A stretch of DNA of 64,000 nucleotides, from the NCBI RefSeq assembly GCF_947242115.1, contig NC_074726.1, positions 16,502,325-16,566,324 of the forward strand, written 5' to 3'. Positions 34,510 to 47,068 of the stretch are shown here, piece by piece. The translations under genes and the position numbers were made by a program. The notes under the pieces are model-generated. The model was given only the letters and a program-made list of their open reading frames with translations, did no database searches and was not told the origin of the DNA. Each line of letters starts with the position of its first letter. Positions within the stretch are counted from its first letter, which is position 1. This DNA comes from Biomphalaria glabrata (lineage: Eukaryota > Mollusca > Gastropoda > Planorbidae).

Positions 34510-35105
34510 CAGAGTCAAACACAAAAATGTCGAAACAAAATATCTGTCAAACTTTGTCCAATGAAAAATAAATCCTAGATGTGAAACAGAAGTCTATTTG
34601 GACATCTCGGACAGAAATGGTTGATGTTCGCCGCCTTTCGACCTCTCTTATTGATTTGCTGTTCTATCAATCAGATTCACAATGGAGACGTGGTCAATGA
34701 AACAGCTAGAAATAAAGACCTACCCCCCCACACACACACACACACTAGATTTCAAGAAACGGTTAAAGCACGAGACAAATAAGTTTAAAATAATACTAAG
34801 AAACTTTTATTCTCGAGATTTAGTAATAACTTTATTTTCTAGACAAAAGAACGTGCGCCTCCGACTTAAGAGTTAGGCGACTCTGACCATTGAGTTTAGT
34901 TTCTATAGGCCACACAATGTGAGAATAGAAATATCAACAAGTAATACAGATTTGTTGAGATAAGTCAGAATTCTTTATGAAAAATGTCTGATTACTTTTC
35001 AAACAAATAAAATTTAAAAAAAATAATTTTAAAATGACAATCCCTACTTAATGAGGCTAATACTATTTGCATGAGTGATTACTTTGAGTGTTAATAACTA
35101 ATGAA

Positions 35106-35107
<2 letters not shown>
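34510..35107. other. Intergenic DNA
   Basis: A short (CA)n lies at about 34730-34745. No gene. tttatt on the plus strand near 34835 could be a distant minus-strand polyadenylation signal for GIMAP-3. Confidence 0.4.

Positions 35108-35178
<71 letters not shown>
35108..35178 (+). repeat. (AT)n microsatellite
   Basis: Pure AT run, followed by a C-rich tract and tagttacgcccatg, the inverse end of the catgggcgtag MITE family. Confidence 0.9.
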
Positions 35179-35179
<1 letters not shown>

Positions 35180-35180
<1 letters not shown>

Positions 35181-35880
35181 AAAGAACATTTAACCTCCTC
35201 CCTCCCCCCGAAAAAAATACTAGTTACGCCCATGAATAAATCTACTCCGAGAAAATAAAATTCTAGTTTAGCAACATAGATCCAGATAGACTAGACTACT
35301 GGGTCTAGTTAGAGATATGTTGTAATTTGGTGATACAGCTCCACACTTAGGAACATACAAAAAGAGTAGGCTAGGTCATGGCTAGGTTAAGAAGTTCCAT
35401 GGGTTCATTGCTGCATAAGACCATGCACAAAATGTTCTTGTAGTTTGAACACCTTAGTTCCCACTGATGTGTATTCAAGATAAGGATCTCCAGACAAAAT
35501 TACATTTTAAGATGATTACATTTTTTACAACTATAATGGTCGAGCCTCTCCTGTGTGGCCAATGAGGTTTTTTTTTCAAAAAGATATACATTCACTGTCA
35601 AATTTATAGGAAAATCAACAGAGCCGTTTCTGAGATATGTGTCCACTCGAAAACAATATTGCGATTGGTCTCGGTCCAGCCACCAATGAAGAGTTACAAT
35701 AAGAGGAAGTAGAACAATGATGAGTAAGACGTTTAACGAAACCATCCTTTACACAATTTTTTAAATGTTCTATAGAGGTCCAGGAAGAGGTCAACAATCT
35801 GTAACAAGCAAATAATGTCACAATATCAAAAATTCAAACTTATCCACAGCTTTCTTTAGTATGCGCGGCTGATGTTCTAT
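35180..35880. other. Intergenic DNA 3' of GIMAP-3
   Basis: No recognised gene; minus-strand frames at 35500-35821 have no family resemblance. Confidence 0.45.
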
Positions 35881-35881
35881 C

Positions 35882-37213
35882 TTAATCAACATCAGGAGAT
35901 CGAATCATTCTTCTGTTAGGGCCTGGCAAGGAAAAATCGTCGGAAGAATTTCGCGAATTTGCTTCAAATATAGTTAGAATCATCGGTATGATTCCGTCAA
36001 ATAGAGCATGTCTGAAGAAAGAAATATATTCAGACGTTTTCGCCTCTCTCACTTTTCTGCATTCTTCTTCAACCTCAGAAGTTTTGTTTCTGAGAGCAAT
36101 CTCCATGGATTCCATTTTGTTCACAGTCTGTCTTTGTTCTTCTTCCATCAATGCAATCTTCTCTTGTAATTCTCTCTTCATTTCGTCATCAATGTCTTTC
36201 AGTTGCTGTTCACGTTCTGCTTTCAATCGCTCGATCTCCTGCTGTCTTCGAGCTTTGATGTTTGCCATTTCTATTGCTTCATTGACGTTGGAAATTTGGT
36301 CCACGACACACTGTTTAACATGTTGGACATTTTGTATAACAACTTTCAGGGCACCAGTGTTTTTGTCTTGTTCAGTAATGTTTTGTAGAAGTAAATCCAC
36401 TCTCTTCAATAGATCGTCCAATGTTTTCAGCTGTTTTTCTGGATCGTCCAACTGCACTCTGCTAAGTTGCTGAATGATTAAACTTGTTTCACGTAAACTT
36501 TCTTCTTTGATGAGAGGAACAACAGATTCTACCATCAATCTATCACGATTCCTCTGAGCTGCTTTGAAATGCTCATGGCTGTACCTGAGACCCATAGCGC
36601 TAATGCTGTTCACCATGCTGATGAGGCGATTGAGCTGATCTGTTTGCTTTGATAAATCCTTGGTTCTGTTGTCGAATAGGATGACCCGATTGTTGCATTC
36701 TTTCACTAGAGTTTTAAAAACTCCTGACTGCTGATTGCACCAGGTATAGAAACACTCTGTTCCAGTTTCTTCAGGATCAAAATTGTCTCCACAAGTTACA
36801 ACTAGGATACAGTATTTCTGGACAAATTCATCGCCAAAGATTCCTTTCAGCACATCTATGGTCTGCACATCCTCTTTGGTGAATCTGCCTCCAAAGCGAA
36901 CCACGAGAAGGAAAGCGTGATAGCCTTCGGGGTTTGCATATATTGCTTCTTGGACATTCTTCAGCACAAGTTTAAGAGCATCCTCGTAGCTTAGGTCTGT
37001 GTCACCTACCCCTGGACCATCAACCACCTTGATACACCTGCCGTAGAAATCTGAATAATCTTGCTGAATTTGTTTAGTAACAGAAGATGAATTAGGGACG
37101 CTCTTGAACGACTTTCTTCTAAGGATTGTATTTCCCGTTGCACTTTTACCGTTTCCAGTTTTCCCAATCAAGAGAAGATCCATTTGAGTTCTATTTGGCG
37201 ATACACTACTCAT
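35882..37213 (-). CDS. GIMAP-3: immunity-associated GTPase (AIG1 family), 443 aa
   Basis: GIMAP/AIG1 GTPase and close paralogue of GIMAP-1. G1 GKTGNGKS (17-24), G2 region SSVTK (43-47), G3 DGPGVGDT (65-72), conserved box GYHAFLLVVRFGGRFT (about 97-112), G4 TCGDNF (about 140-145) and G5 DNRTKD (about 181-186) are all present. The linker includes IKEESLRETSLIIQQLSRVQ, nearly the same as in GIMAP-1. A charged coiled coil (about 300-395) is followed by the hydrophobic FFRHALFDGIIPMILTIF segment and a basic/acidic tail ending SPDVD. ATG 37213 is the first start after a splice acceptor (AG at 37227-37228 on the complement). It is convergent with GIMAP-2 and divergent from GIMAP-4. Confidence 0.95.
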   Translation of the reverse strand: MSSVSPNRTQMDLLLIGKTGNGKSATGNTILRRKSFKSVPNSSSVTKQIQQDYSDFYGRCIKVVDGPGVGDTDLSYEDALKLVLKNVQEAIYANPEGYHAFLLVVRFGGRFTKEDVQTIDVLKGIFGDEFVQKYCILVVTCGDNFDPEETGTECFYTWCNQQSGVFKTLVKECNNRVILFDNRTKDLSKQTDQLNRLISMVNSISAMGLRYSHEHFKAAQRNRDRLMVESVVPLIKEESLRETSLIIQQLSRVQLDDPEKQLKTLDDLLKRVDLLLQNITEQDKNTGALKVVIQNVQHVKQCVVDQISNVNEAIEMANIKARRQQEIERLKAEREQQLKDIDDEMKRELQEKIALMEEEQRQTVNKMESMEIALRNKTSEVEEECRKVREAKTSEYISFFRHALFDGIIPMILTIFEANSRNSSDDFSLPGPNRRMIRSPDVD

Positions 37214-37226
37214 TGTGATTTACTAA

Positions 37227-37240
37227 CTGGAAATATAAAA
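37227..37240 (-). promoter_or_regulatory. Splice acceptor in the 5' UTR of GIMAP-3
   Basis: On the minus strand ttttatatttccag ends 13 bases before the ATG. Confidence 0.65.
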
Positions 37241-37429
37241 TTTAGACTCAATAAAGTATTGTACGACACACAAAGGAATAATATATAAAGATAACATATA
37301 TCTAGGATTATTTGTAAGACGAGGGAGGGAAATAGTTCTGGAAACAGCAGAGAAACATTTCTGATTATGAAATAATAAAAATCACATTTGTATTTTTTTT
37401 TAGTTTGCAATCGAACTTAAACAAAAAGG

Positions 37430-38050
37430 TTATGAACTTTGACAGATGGCTTTAACTGGGTAGCTCTAGGTGAGGAGGGGAGGCATGGTGGCAGAATAGG
37501 TCCTGACTATGTGTCACACTCGGGGCCGCCGCTACCTATTGTGGAATGTGTGCATTGCACGCAGGCGGCCGACTTTAGGGGGCGGTCAAATCATAATTCC
37601 AAGGTTACTTTAAAAAAAAAAATTTGTTAAATAAGAAAAATACTTAAATATTTTATATAAATTCAAATTATTCCATTATCCTTCGAAAATATAATCGATA
37701 TTCGTACATAAGAAATTATTTCGGAAACTAGAAAAAAGAAAATAAAAAATAGAGCAGCGTACGAGAGATTCCCACGTGTTTTCCCATAGGCGCCTAACTC
37801 ATTTCTGGCCTTGAAGTTTCGCGGGTTGTTTGTAATATTTGTTTGGAGTCGAATAGCCTGCACTCTAAGTAGATCTATTATTTCATTGGGGGGGGGGGGC
37901 GCTAGTACCTCTTATGTGAACTGGGGAGGGCGCAATGTAGTGACAAATATGAGTTATGGAGTATGTTTCCTATGCGGCGGTAAGAAGAAGTTATTAACTC
38001 TTTCTCTCCTAATTGACGATACCATCGTTGATTCGACCTCATTAAATTAA
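37430..38050. repeat. MITE-like debris
   Basis: Ggccgccgctacctattgtg and gcgctagtacct with long G-runs (37541-37600 and 37888-37940) resemble ends of short DNA transposons; 40505-40570 is similar (gcggccctggtcacac). No coding content. Confidence 0.35.
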
Positions 38051-39180
38051 ATTAATGTTTATTTTTATAAACTTTATTTTGTGTTATATAAAAAAGAGCA
38101 TGCATTCCCCTTTAATTCTATACCAAATAATACAATTTCTGATAACAAAGACCAAGCTATGGAAGCTTAACCATAACAGGAGAGTGAAATAGTAATGAGC
38201 AAAATAAAGAATTTCGTCGAAACTTGGAAAAATAATTACGGAGAGAAAGAGTTAAGCGATTGATTGGTTGTTATGCAGTGACGATGATGAAATTAGCATA
38301 CCTAGTTCAAATGTGAGATGATCTTAAGACATGAAAGAGTAAAGACTTTATTTATTTTGTTGTGAGCTAGATTTTGTTTAAATATCAGTTTATTTCATTA
38401 CTATTAGATCTAGATCTCAAGTGAAATCGTGAATAATAGCAATTATATTGTTCAAACTATTTAAAGTTAATTTATTATGAAATATAATTCGCCTACATCG
38501 GTTCAGTTATACTTGCTGGCTTGAGCTACAAGCTAACAACCGACCTACAACACAGGAGGGGGGCGGCTAAAAAAGTTCAGACCTCTTGCGGGCATGAGCG
38601 GAAACGTGCCCTATCTTTCTTTCCACCTCCAGGAAGAACTTTTTATGTAGGTAACACTAATCTACCCCCCCCCCCCCCAAAAAAAATTTTTTTTAGTGAA
38701 GTTTGATGACGTTAATTTGGTATCTAGACACAGTGTTCAATTAAATATATCCTTAATGAAAAATAAAACCTAAAAATTGTGACTAAGTTTCTTTTCTTTT
38801 TTTATTGAATTCTAAAAAAAAAAACAACTTATGAAACTCACTGTGGGAGCCTACATCGCTCCTTTGGGCTCCAGCTTCTAAAGGGGGCTCGAAGGAAAAT
38901 GTTGTTATCTAGGGAGTCGCCACCCGGGAATGTGAGAAACACTGCCTTATTATGTTTTATTTTAAGTCAATGTTAAAGTGACTTGTACTTTGGATTATTT
39001 ACTTTGTATTAAACTTAAGAAAAATATTCAGCGCTGAGTAGCTTCATTTGTTGGATAAATTTGTTGGTAAATCTGAATCCATGTATGTCAGATGATTGTG
39101 GATACAATGCACATCTCTCCAAATAACAATCTTGATAATTATTATGAAAGTTGAAAGAACATTGAAAAAGTTCCACTATC
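38051..39180. other. Intergenic DNA
   Basis: Poly-C/poly-A tract at about 38665-38693. A short shared repeat at 38860-38945 also occurs at 29320-29420. No gene. Confidence 0.45.
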
Positions 39181-39189
39181 AATGGCTTT

Positions 39190-39560
39190 TTTATTTCGAG
39201 TTTTTTAGCGGTTCCGAAAGGGGAAAAGACGCTATTAGTTTTGTGTGAAATGTCTGTCCGTCTGTCCGTCCGTCCCGTTTAGATCTCGTAAACTAGAAAA
39301 GATATTGAAAATCCGACATCACAATATTTTAGACCATTCAAAGTTCTGATGCACGGTTATTTTTTTTTTCTGAAAGCGAAAAATTTAATTTTTAAATTCA
39401 GTTATGCAAGCAGTTTTTTTAAAGAGAAAAAGCTAATTAGTATGCATTATAAGTTAGACCTAATTTAAAACGAATAGTAATCTATTAAACTTCATTTTCC
39501 TTCATTTTGTTTGAACGCGGACTGGCATCTCGTAGTATATTCAAAACAATTACATCAATT
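39190..39560 (+). repeat. Short interspersed repeat with a gtctgtccgtc core
   Basis: agcggttccgaaaggggaaa, tgtgtgaaatgtctgtccg, (gtctgtccgtcc)n and cccgtttagatctcg form a compact unit. It looks like an interspersed element, perhaps one common in snail genomes; I could not check its copy number. Confidence 0.4.
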
Positions 39561-39582
39561 TTAAGACTTAAGTTAGGCCAGG

Positions 39583-39839
39583 AGAGGCGCGGTAGCTGAG
39601 CGGTAAAGCGCTTGGCTTCCGAACCGGGGGTCCCGGGTTCGAATCCTGGTGAAAACTCCGGAATCCTTGGGCGCCTCTGAGTCCATCCAGCTCTAATGGG
39701 TACCTGACATTAGTTGGGGAAAAGTAAAAGCAGTTGGTCGCTGTGCTGACTACATGACACCCTTGTTAACCGTAGGCTACAAAAACAGATGAACTTAACA
39801 TCATCTGCCCCATAGACCACAACGTCTGAAAGGGGAACC
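39583..39839 (+). mobile_element. tRNA-derived SINE with 12-bp target duplications
   Basis: 257 bp. Head ggcgcggtagctgagcggta (box A) and gggttcgaatcctgg (box B); body ttgggcgcctctgagtcc and taatgggtacctgacatt; tail acagatgaacttaacatcat and accacaacgtctgaaagg. It is bounded by perfect direct repeats agttaggccagg at 39571-39582 and 39840-39851. This is the most intact of the three copies in the window. Confidence 0.9.
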
Positions 39840-39851
39840 AGTTAGGCCAGG

Positions 39852-41030
39852 TTCATATCTAACTTTGCATTCACTTGCACCTATCCTTTGATCTGCTGGA
39901 CCGTTGGGGCACTACACAAGATCTGTCAACCTTCTTTCTCCATTCTTATCCTCATTTGTCTTTGATATAATTTCATTTGGATGTTCTTCTGAAAATATTG
40001 AAGCCTGCCTGGGTGAACCACTTCGGGGGCCGATTTTGAGTTTGTGTTTCCACACAAACTGTCTTTGTAACCTTGTTTTTTAAAATTATACTTTAACTTA
40101 CAATAACAAACAAGTGAATGTATCAACGTCCAGACCATATTGATATAACACTGTTAAGCAGTCAAAGTTACCGAGTAATTGTATATAGATCATGATCATT
40201 TACGCTGTTCAGCTCATCAATTATAATCGTCGCAAATACAGGAGAAAAGCGAGTGGGCAGAATGAGATTCGTTTTTGGTGTTTATCACAAAGAACCAAGT
40301 TTTCAGATTTCTGTAGGCACGTATATCCAAAATTGTTCACAGTGCATAGTTCATAGTTGTACTTAAGGGATACAACAGAGGTGCGAATATGAAAGAAAAA
40401 AATGAAATGGTCTACACAAAAAAATGGTTTTAAATCAAAGGCCACTTTTTGGAACTGTGTCCAGCTCAGTCTTAGTGGAATATTATTTTCTAGAAAAAAA
40501 AAGGGGAGGGGGGCGGCACTTTTTATTTCGCACGCAAGCGGCCACAACCCTCGCTGCGGCCCTGGTCACACTTTTAACATTCAATACAGTTGTCATTAGT
40601 AAAAAAAAATGAATATAACACCAAGAAATTAACTTTATATAAAATGTTCAATATAATAGTTTTATTAAGGAAATATAAATGTTTCTTACTTGTCACAAAG
40701 TCAATGAGACGCTTGAGATAAAACTGCACAACATTCAGATCAGTGTAAATATTATCTTATCAAGTGGAGAAAAAAATTCTTTCCCTTGAAAAATTATAAA
40801 TTTTGGGAATTCCCCTTATTATACTCGGGAAAACTTTGTAGCAGTTTATTTTTAACGCAACATAATTCCAAGCTTTACTGGTCATTCTGTAACAACATTC
40901 CTAGCTTCCAAGCTAATTTAAAAAGATATGGTCATCAAAGTTTTGGATTTGAAAAAAAAATGCAGGCATTTTTATGTGTTGTTGTTCTTGTGTTGCTAAA
41001 GTTTGAAAAATAAATGTTTCAATAAATGTG
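39852..41030. other. Intergenic DNA
   Basis: No recognised gene; open frames of 60-108 codons have no family resemblance. A G-rich tract at 40500-40517 precedes a MITE-like end. Confidence 0.45.
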
Positions 41031-41034
41031 AATC

Positions 41035-41800
41035 ATGGGCGTTGCCGGGAGATTTTGGGGAAACCCCAAAACGAAAGCTCCCCACGGGGGAGCGGGGGAA
41101 GTGGATTTTTGTGACAGGTTTTTGCATTAATTTTGTTAATAGTAGGTTAAATGTTAATCCATCACTTGCCCCAGCGCAGACAAGGTGAGGTTTATCACCT
41201 TTCCCTTTTAAATAAAAAAAAAATAAAACAAACCATAGCTACCTTATACCATGAGCGTAGCCAAAGCGGGAGTCAATTTTAAATGCCCCTGCGGTGTATT
41301 TTGACTTTAAAACCCCCCTTCAATATACAAAAAAAGCAAACAACAGTCACCAAATTCTATGAGCGTAGCCAAGAGGGTTTTTTTAATTTAAAACCCGCTC
41401 CACGGGGTTTTAAGTTTAAAACCTCTTCCATAGTGTTTAGAGTTTAAAAAAAAACACAACTCCAGACAGTATTGAGGAAAAACCTCTTCAATATTAAACT
41501 AAAGCAAACTACAAATTCCAAAGTTCAGCATTAAATTCTATGAGCTTAGCTGAGGGGGTTTTAAGTTACAAAACCCCCTCCAAATACTTTTGATTTCCCC
41601 CCCCCCAACAGTTGGTTTTGACGATAAAACTCCCCTTTTCTATAAAAAAAAATACAATCACCAATCATCAAATTTTATGAGCGTACCCCTTAGAAGTTTT
41701 GATAATAACTCCCCTCTTTTCCAACCAAAAGGAAAATCAAAACTGCAATGACTAAATGTCATAAGCGTAGTCAAAAGAGGTTTTATGGTTACCCTGCAAT
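41035..41800 (+). repeat. MITE-like tandem (catgggcgt / atgagcgtagcc family)
   Basis: Starts aatcatgggcgttgccggg. Five degenerate units begin near 41250, 41360, 41539, 41678 and 41760 (atgagcgtagccaa and variants), each with ggggtttt..agtttaaaacc text. Same family as 18590-18850. Confidence 0.55.
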
Positions 41801-41984
41801 AAAATACTAAAGCATAAACTATAGTTTATCATTTTAGCACTTTCTACCAGTCGATAGGCTCCATAAATAAAGTACACTAAATATCAGATTTAATTTTAGA
41901 ACTACAACTTTTGAATGGTAGCAGGATAATGCACTGTAGATATCTCAGAGTATGCATTTTTATTAAATACCGGAAATAATGCTT

Positions 41985-42187
41985 GTCACCAGGACTCCGC
42001 CCCGGACCCGATGGCAGAGCTCGCAGTTTCCCCATACCTCTTAGCTTGGAAGAGCGTGGATGTCTATTGTATTTCCACTAACCAAATGAAAAACCTATCC
42101 TAAGGTATAAAAAAACGTCCGAAAGAATGAAGGGACAGAATATAACTACGTATATTCACACACACAATCTATCTATCTATCTATCTA

Positions 42188-42250
<63 letters not shown>

Positions 42251-42370
42251 TCACAGCGCTCTCCCAGAACCACTTGTTGCAAGAGCGGGGTGTCTCCAGT
42301 CTTTCCACTAACTCAAAAGAAGAACCTATTCAAGGGTACAAAAACGACCGAAAGACGTATGTGTATATAT
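41985..42370 (+). repeat. Duplicated segment around (CTAT)n(AT)n
   Basis: 42040-42130 (agagcgtggatgtct, tttccactaac, aaacctatcctaaggta, cgtccgaaag) is repeated diverged at 42285-42360. Between them lies a (CTAT)n(AT)n tract at 42166-42248. Confidence 0.6.
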
Positions 42371-43550
42371 ATGTAAAAAAAAACAAAAACAACCCCAGCC
42401 CCCTTTCCCAGTAGAAAATAATCCCGGCAGACTTCACCTAGTAGAGATTATTTGGAGAAGGTTTCTTTACAAAATGCACGATCTGCTTTTTAAGAAAATG
42501 TGCTCAGATTGAGTCAGAAATTCAGCCTCGGATTTACCCGACTCCACGTCATTTCAATGTGTCTGGGCCAGTTATCTCTCTTTGACCATCTGTTCCTACT
42601 TGGTACTATGACACTACGTTATCTTTATACAGTGATACAATAGATTCCAATAGGCTAAGCTAGTATCTTCTATAATATAGGCGTGATCCTAAAGTAAACA
42701 TTGCGCTGAAATGTACTATATTTAAGTTCTTGTGTGTAGAGCTCTACTCTACATAGAACTTCAATAGTTCTTGATCCAAGACTTTTAAATAGAAATAAAG
42801 ATTAGTGCTAGTTACACAAGGACTGTAACAGAAGTTATAGACATGACTCTACAAAAGAAAGGGTAAGTTTTATATCTACATATTAATCAAATATAATATT
42901 AGAAACTTTCGAGTTATTTTTAGACCGCGAAGTAAGACGTTTTGGTGCAGCCGTTTTGAGGCTACCGTTTTGACGCTACCGTTTTGGCACTACCGTTTTA
43001 GCGCAGAGTACTTAGGCGTTAAATTTTTTAAACACATTATATACTCTCATTTTATTAAATTATTCAAAGAATATCTGTGTGCTCGTGTTCAAAACTTATT
43101 TATTATGTGAATAAAAATAGCTTTTTTATCCATTAGATTTTTTATGTTAATTTGTTGTGTAACTATTGTGTTGACTTTATGACTTAGCATCCTACGGTTA
43201 TGTGGGTTTTGTGTCCATTTACCAATGAGATTTATTAGAAATACATAAAGGTCTCTTTCTGCTTCTCATCATTTTCTTCATTAGTCAGACATTTTGGCGA
43301 TGTGTATATTTGTTTGTTGTATTTTCAATGTTTGAATGTTCCTTCATAAAGAAATATTATTACATGCAAGCTCAAACCTTCTGACGTACGGCCAGGAATG
43401 ACGACGGGCAGGCTTTGAACACGTGACCATCAGTCAAGAGCTTATAGCAAACGACAAGGCAGTCCTATTTATAGGAATATTACATTTAAAAACTAGTTTT
43501 CTAACGCTGTTCAGTCATGGAATAGGTCAAACATTTTGTCCTTCAGAAGT
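42371..43550. other. Intergenic DNA with a short TIR-like tandem
   Basis: 42930-43015 repeats gctaccgttttggc about four times. Its first part, acgttttggtgcagccgttt, is the near inverse of 53291-53325. Confidence 0.45.
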
Positions 43551-43846
43551 ACGGGGAGGGGCTGAGATTGTTGACCATATTCGTCCATCGTGGATCAACG
43601 ATGATCACTGTTGTCTTCCAGGGGGCTGAGGGCTTTGCACTGGGGTTTTGTGCCTCCTCATGTGGCTGGTGAGACCTATGTGAGCCCGGAATGTTATGCT
43701 TCACACTGGACAGGTTATTCCAGCTGGAGCTAGTGTCATTGGCCATGCTTTTCTTCTCTGGCGTTTTTCTTCTGCCAGCGTTTTTCTCTTTTCCTCAGCA
43801 ACATGTGCGCCAGTTTTCACAGCGTGACGCCATGATGCTCTGTTAT

Positions 43847-43851
43847 GTGCC
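43847..43851 (+). repeat. Target-site duplication, left (gtgcc)
   Basis: gtgcc immediately before the left LTR. It is repeated at 51660-51664, and the uninterrupted site (gtgcctctgtctccc) is seen in the sister LINE at about 7939. Confidence 0.9.
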
Positions 43852-45346
43852 TGTGACGAGATGTTAATTAGTTAATATATGGCTTGTTTATTTATGTCTA
43901 GGGGAAATTTTATTAATTTTATCCCGCTCACATATAAGATTTTGTACAGGCACACCGCAACTAACAGTAAGAACAGACCAATATTATACGTTTATAGATA
44001 AAATAATTTAATAAATGAAAGTTTACAAAGGAAAATGATCAAATAAAATTATAATTAAGGAATGAAATGAAGGTGCTAATATCTAATATATCTGCTCATC
44101 ATGGATTGCTAATTATTGAGTGAGTGGAGGAGAAGAATGTTCCTATGTCTGCTACTTATTTTTCTTAGCTGCTAGCTCCTGGGTCGTCTTCTGGCGGTCG
44201 TAGGACTGGCACTCAGAAGGATGAGTCATCCGGCTCTGTCTTAGGACGTCGGCTCGGGATATTCTCTATGATGTAGGCAAGCTGGCTCTAGGGTGAGGCC
44301 GCTGCCTGTTTAGCAATAGAGAAGGTTGGGGCTGCAGACTAAGTTGTAGTGGGACGATCTCTCAGCTGTGATCTCTAGCTCGTAGAGAGCCGTGCTAACT
44401 CAACACCAGTTTATCTTCTGCTGCGAAGGTTGCTCTAATCTGTCGGCATTAGGCAATAACTATTGGGCAGTGGACAGTTTGGGCCGGGTACTGGGCAGAT
44501 GATATTGGGCAGTATAGGGCACTGTGGACACTGGGCAATATGTTAGGGCCAAGGACAGTAGGCAATGCCTTCTTGCTAACAGGTATGTAATTGGGGGGGG
44601 GTGTATCTGGTGTGGTCTGCCTCGGTTACAGCTTTCTATGGAGTTCTGGTAGTTGTAGCAATCGTGTGTAGTACCCAGGGGTAGCAATCAGGGGTAGCAA
44701 TCAGGGGTAGCAACCAGGGGTAGCAATCAGGGGTAGCAACCAGGGGTAGCAACCAGGCCGTTTGTCCCTAATGAAACCTCACAACTAAACTTCCTAACAG
44801 AGGAGACTGTATGAATCCTAGCGGGCCTAATTTGGAATGCTTTGGTCTCTCTATATATATAGATGGGACTTTTCGTTTAACGGGTGGGGAAGAAAGCTAG
44901 CTGATTTTCTCACATGTATCGATGTACCGGAGATGTCAGGCGTCAGGTCAGATTTATGGTCAATATTCGTTGCCTACCGTGAGAGTAAAGTCTTAAGCGA
45001 ATATGTATCTGTCCAGCCCGAGTGCAATGCTATTCTTAGAGCGATGCGTATCCTGCGGGGGGGGGGGGGGGGAGATAGGTGTGAAAAGTTATTAGGCCGC
45101 GGAGCGACTTGTTGTGTGCTGGTCACCTGTCCAGCGGTCAATAATTAAGAGTTAGCCCTGGAGAGGCTAGTTAATGTTTTACGTGAGATTCGTCCCGTGA
45201 GAAACGGTGCGAGGGGAGATAAATCCTAAAAGAAATTAGTTATGGGTGGACAAGAAAATAATTGTTTAAGTTAAAAATTAAAGTTTCTCACGGTTTGCTG
45301 GGAAAAACTAAAATGAACTTATGTATGCAAGTTTCGTATCGTCACA
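43852..45346 (-). mobile_element. 3' LTR of the Gmr1-like element
   Basis: 1495 bp. It matches 50170-51659 almost base for base; the differences I saw are mostly lengths of G-runs. Small open frames inside the LTR (for example 44837-45148) are not genes. Confidence 0.95.
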
Positions 45347-45427
45347 TACCCACCCACTTAAAAAGTATTCGCAGAATACTAATACTGCTTGCATACAAGT
45401 TTCATTTGAGCTTTGTTGTTGCCTAAT

Positions 45428-47032
45428 CTAATTGTTTAAATTTACTGAGGGGTGGTACCCATTGAGGCCTGTGGGCTCAAGAACGCAGTGCCGACTGAGG
45501 AAATCAGGCGCTGCATTTTCATTTCCAGGAACATGTTCAACCTGGAAGGAGTATGGTTGCAATAGCAAAGACCATCTCATAAGTCTGGCATTTAGATGCT
45601 TGCTGGAGGATAAGTAAGATAACGGCTTGTGGTCAGTTTGCAGAGTGAAGTGCTTTCCATATAAGAATGCCTGGAATTTCTCTATCGCCCACACCAGTGC
45701 CAGGCATTCTAGCTCTATTGTGGCGTAGTTGGATTCTGCCTGGTTCAGCTTACGGCTTGCATAAGCTACTGGAAAAAGTGTGTCACCGGATCCTTCGGCA
45801 GTTTGCATCAGAACTGCACCCAGGCCAGAGCCACTGGCGTCTGTCCTCAACACGAAAGTGCGGGACAGGTCAGGTAGCTTGAGCACTGGTGATGAAGTGA
45901 GGCATTCCTTGAGTCGTTGGAATGCGAGCTCACATTCCTCATTCCATGTCACCTTGTCTGGTCGATCCTTTTTTGTTAGATCTGACAGTGGGGCAGCGAT
46001 AGAGTTGAAGTGTGGGATGAATTTTTGATAGTAACCACACATCCCGAGGAATGATCTCACTCCAGTTTTTGTGATCGGCTTGGGAGACTCGAGTAATTGA
46101 GCAACCTTTTCTTCGTCTGGTATGAGCTGGTTTTCTTGAATGACATGGCCCAAGAACTTGAGTCTTGTGAAACCGATGAGACATTTGGAGGGCCGAGCAG
46201 TCAGACCCGTCTCGCGGAGCCTTAGCAAGAGGGAGGAGATGAGAGCTATGTGTTCGGACCAGGTCTCCGTGGCGATCAGAATATCATCTATGAAATTTTG
46301 GATGCCTGGACTTTCGATGGGAGCTAATAGCTTTCTCATCATACGCGTGAACACACTAGACGAGTTATTCAGACCAAATGGGACCGTTTGAAATTCATAG
46401 TGCCCTTGTGGGGTGCTAAAAGCTAGCAAAGGTCTGCATTCTGGCTCAACTTCTATTTGATAGTACCCTCGGCTTAAGTCAAATTTGCTAAAATATCTAG
46501 CGTGACTTAAGTTGGCAAAAATTGTGGCTGGGTCTGGAAGAGGCTCCGCTTGGAATTCAGCCACTGCATTGAGGCGTCGAAAATCAATGCACATGCGATG
46601 GCCTCCATCTGGCTTCCGAACTAGCACCACTGGAGCGTTGTATGGAGAGACCGAAGGCGCTATAATTCCAGCTTTTAGAAGCTCTTCCACCTCTTGTTTG
46701 ATGACCTCAGCTTTTGCGTGAAGTAAAGGGTAGGCCTTTACTTTTATGGGCTCAGCACTTAACAGCTTCATCGAAAACCGCTCAAGCGATGTTCTGCCAG
46801 GCTTATCCGACAAGACGTCATGGAACTCCGCTAGCATAGATTTGACCTCGGCCGTTTGCTCGGCGTCTAGCTGTGGACTAATGGTGACGTTCTCGTGTGT
46901 CTCCACTGCATGGAGGGGGTACTCCACTAGGTCTTTGGGTTCTTTCACATCCTCTGCCACCGCTATAGCCATCAAGTCACGGGGAGGGTCCGTTTGTGAA
47001 GGCCTCTCTAAGTAGTGCTTGAGGAGGTTCAC
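45428..47032 (-). mobile_element. RT and RNase H part of the Gmr1-like element
   Basis: Open frame with the reverse transcriptase boxes VRKPDGGHRMCIDFRRLN, FSKFDLSRGYYQI, QTVPFGLNNSSSVF and FIDDILIAT (catalytic DD). The connection GMCGYYQKFIP and an RNase H domain (LRTDASGSGLGAVL, ELECLALVWAIEKF, TDHKPL) follow. It ends shortly before the 3' LTR with no integrase after it. Confidence 0.95.
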
Positions 47033-47068
47033 GTGATAAGACTTCTCCTTGCGACCGACTTTAATGAC

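Noticed and set aside
39583-39660. tRNA gene
   Set aside because: Box A and box B are present, but the arms do not pair into a cloverleaf. The sequence runs on into a SINE body flanked by target duplications; the same holds for 21207-21130 (-) and 28504-28570.
44460-45148. Small frames repeated at 50765-51408
   Set aside because: They lie inside the two LTRs of the same retrotransposon and have no protein family.
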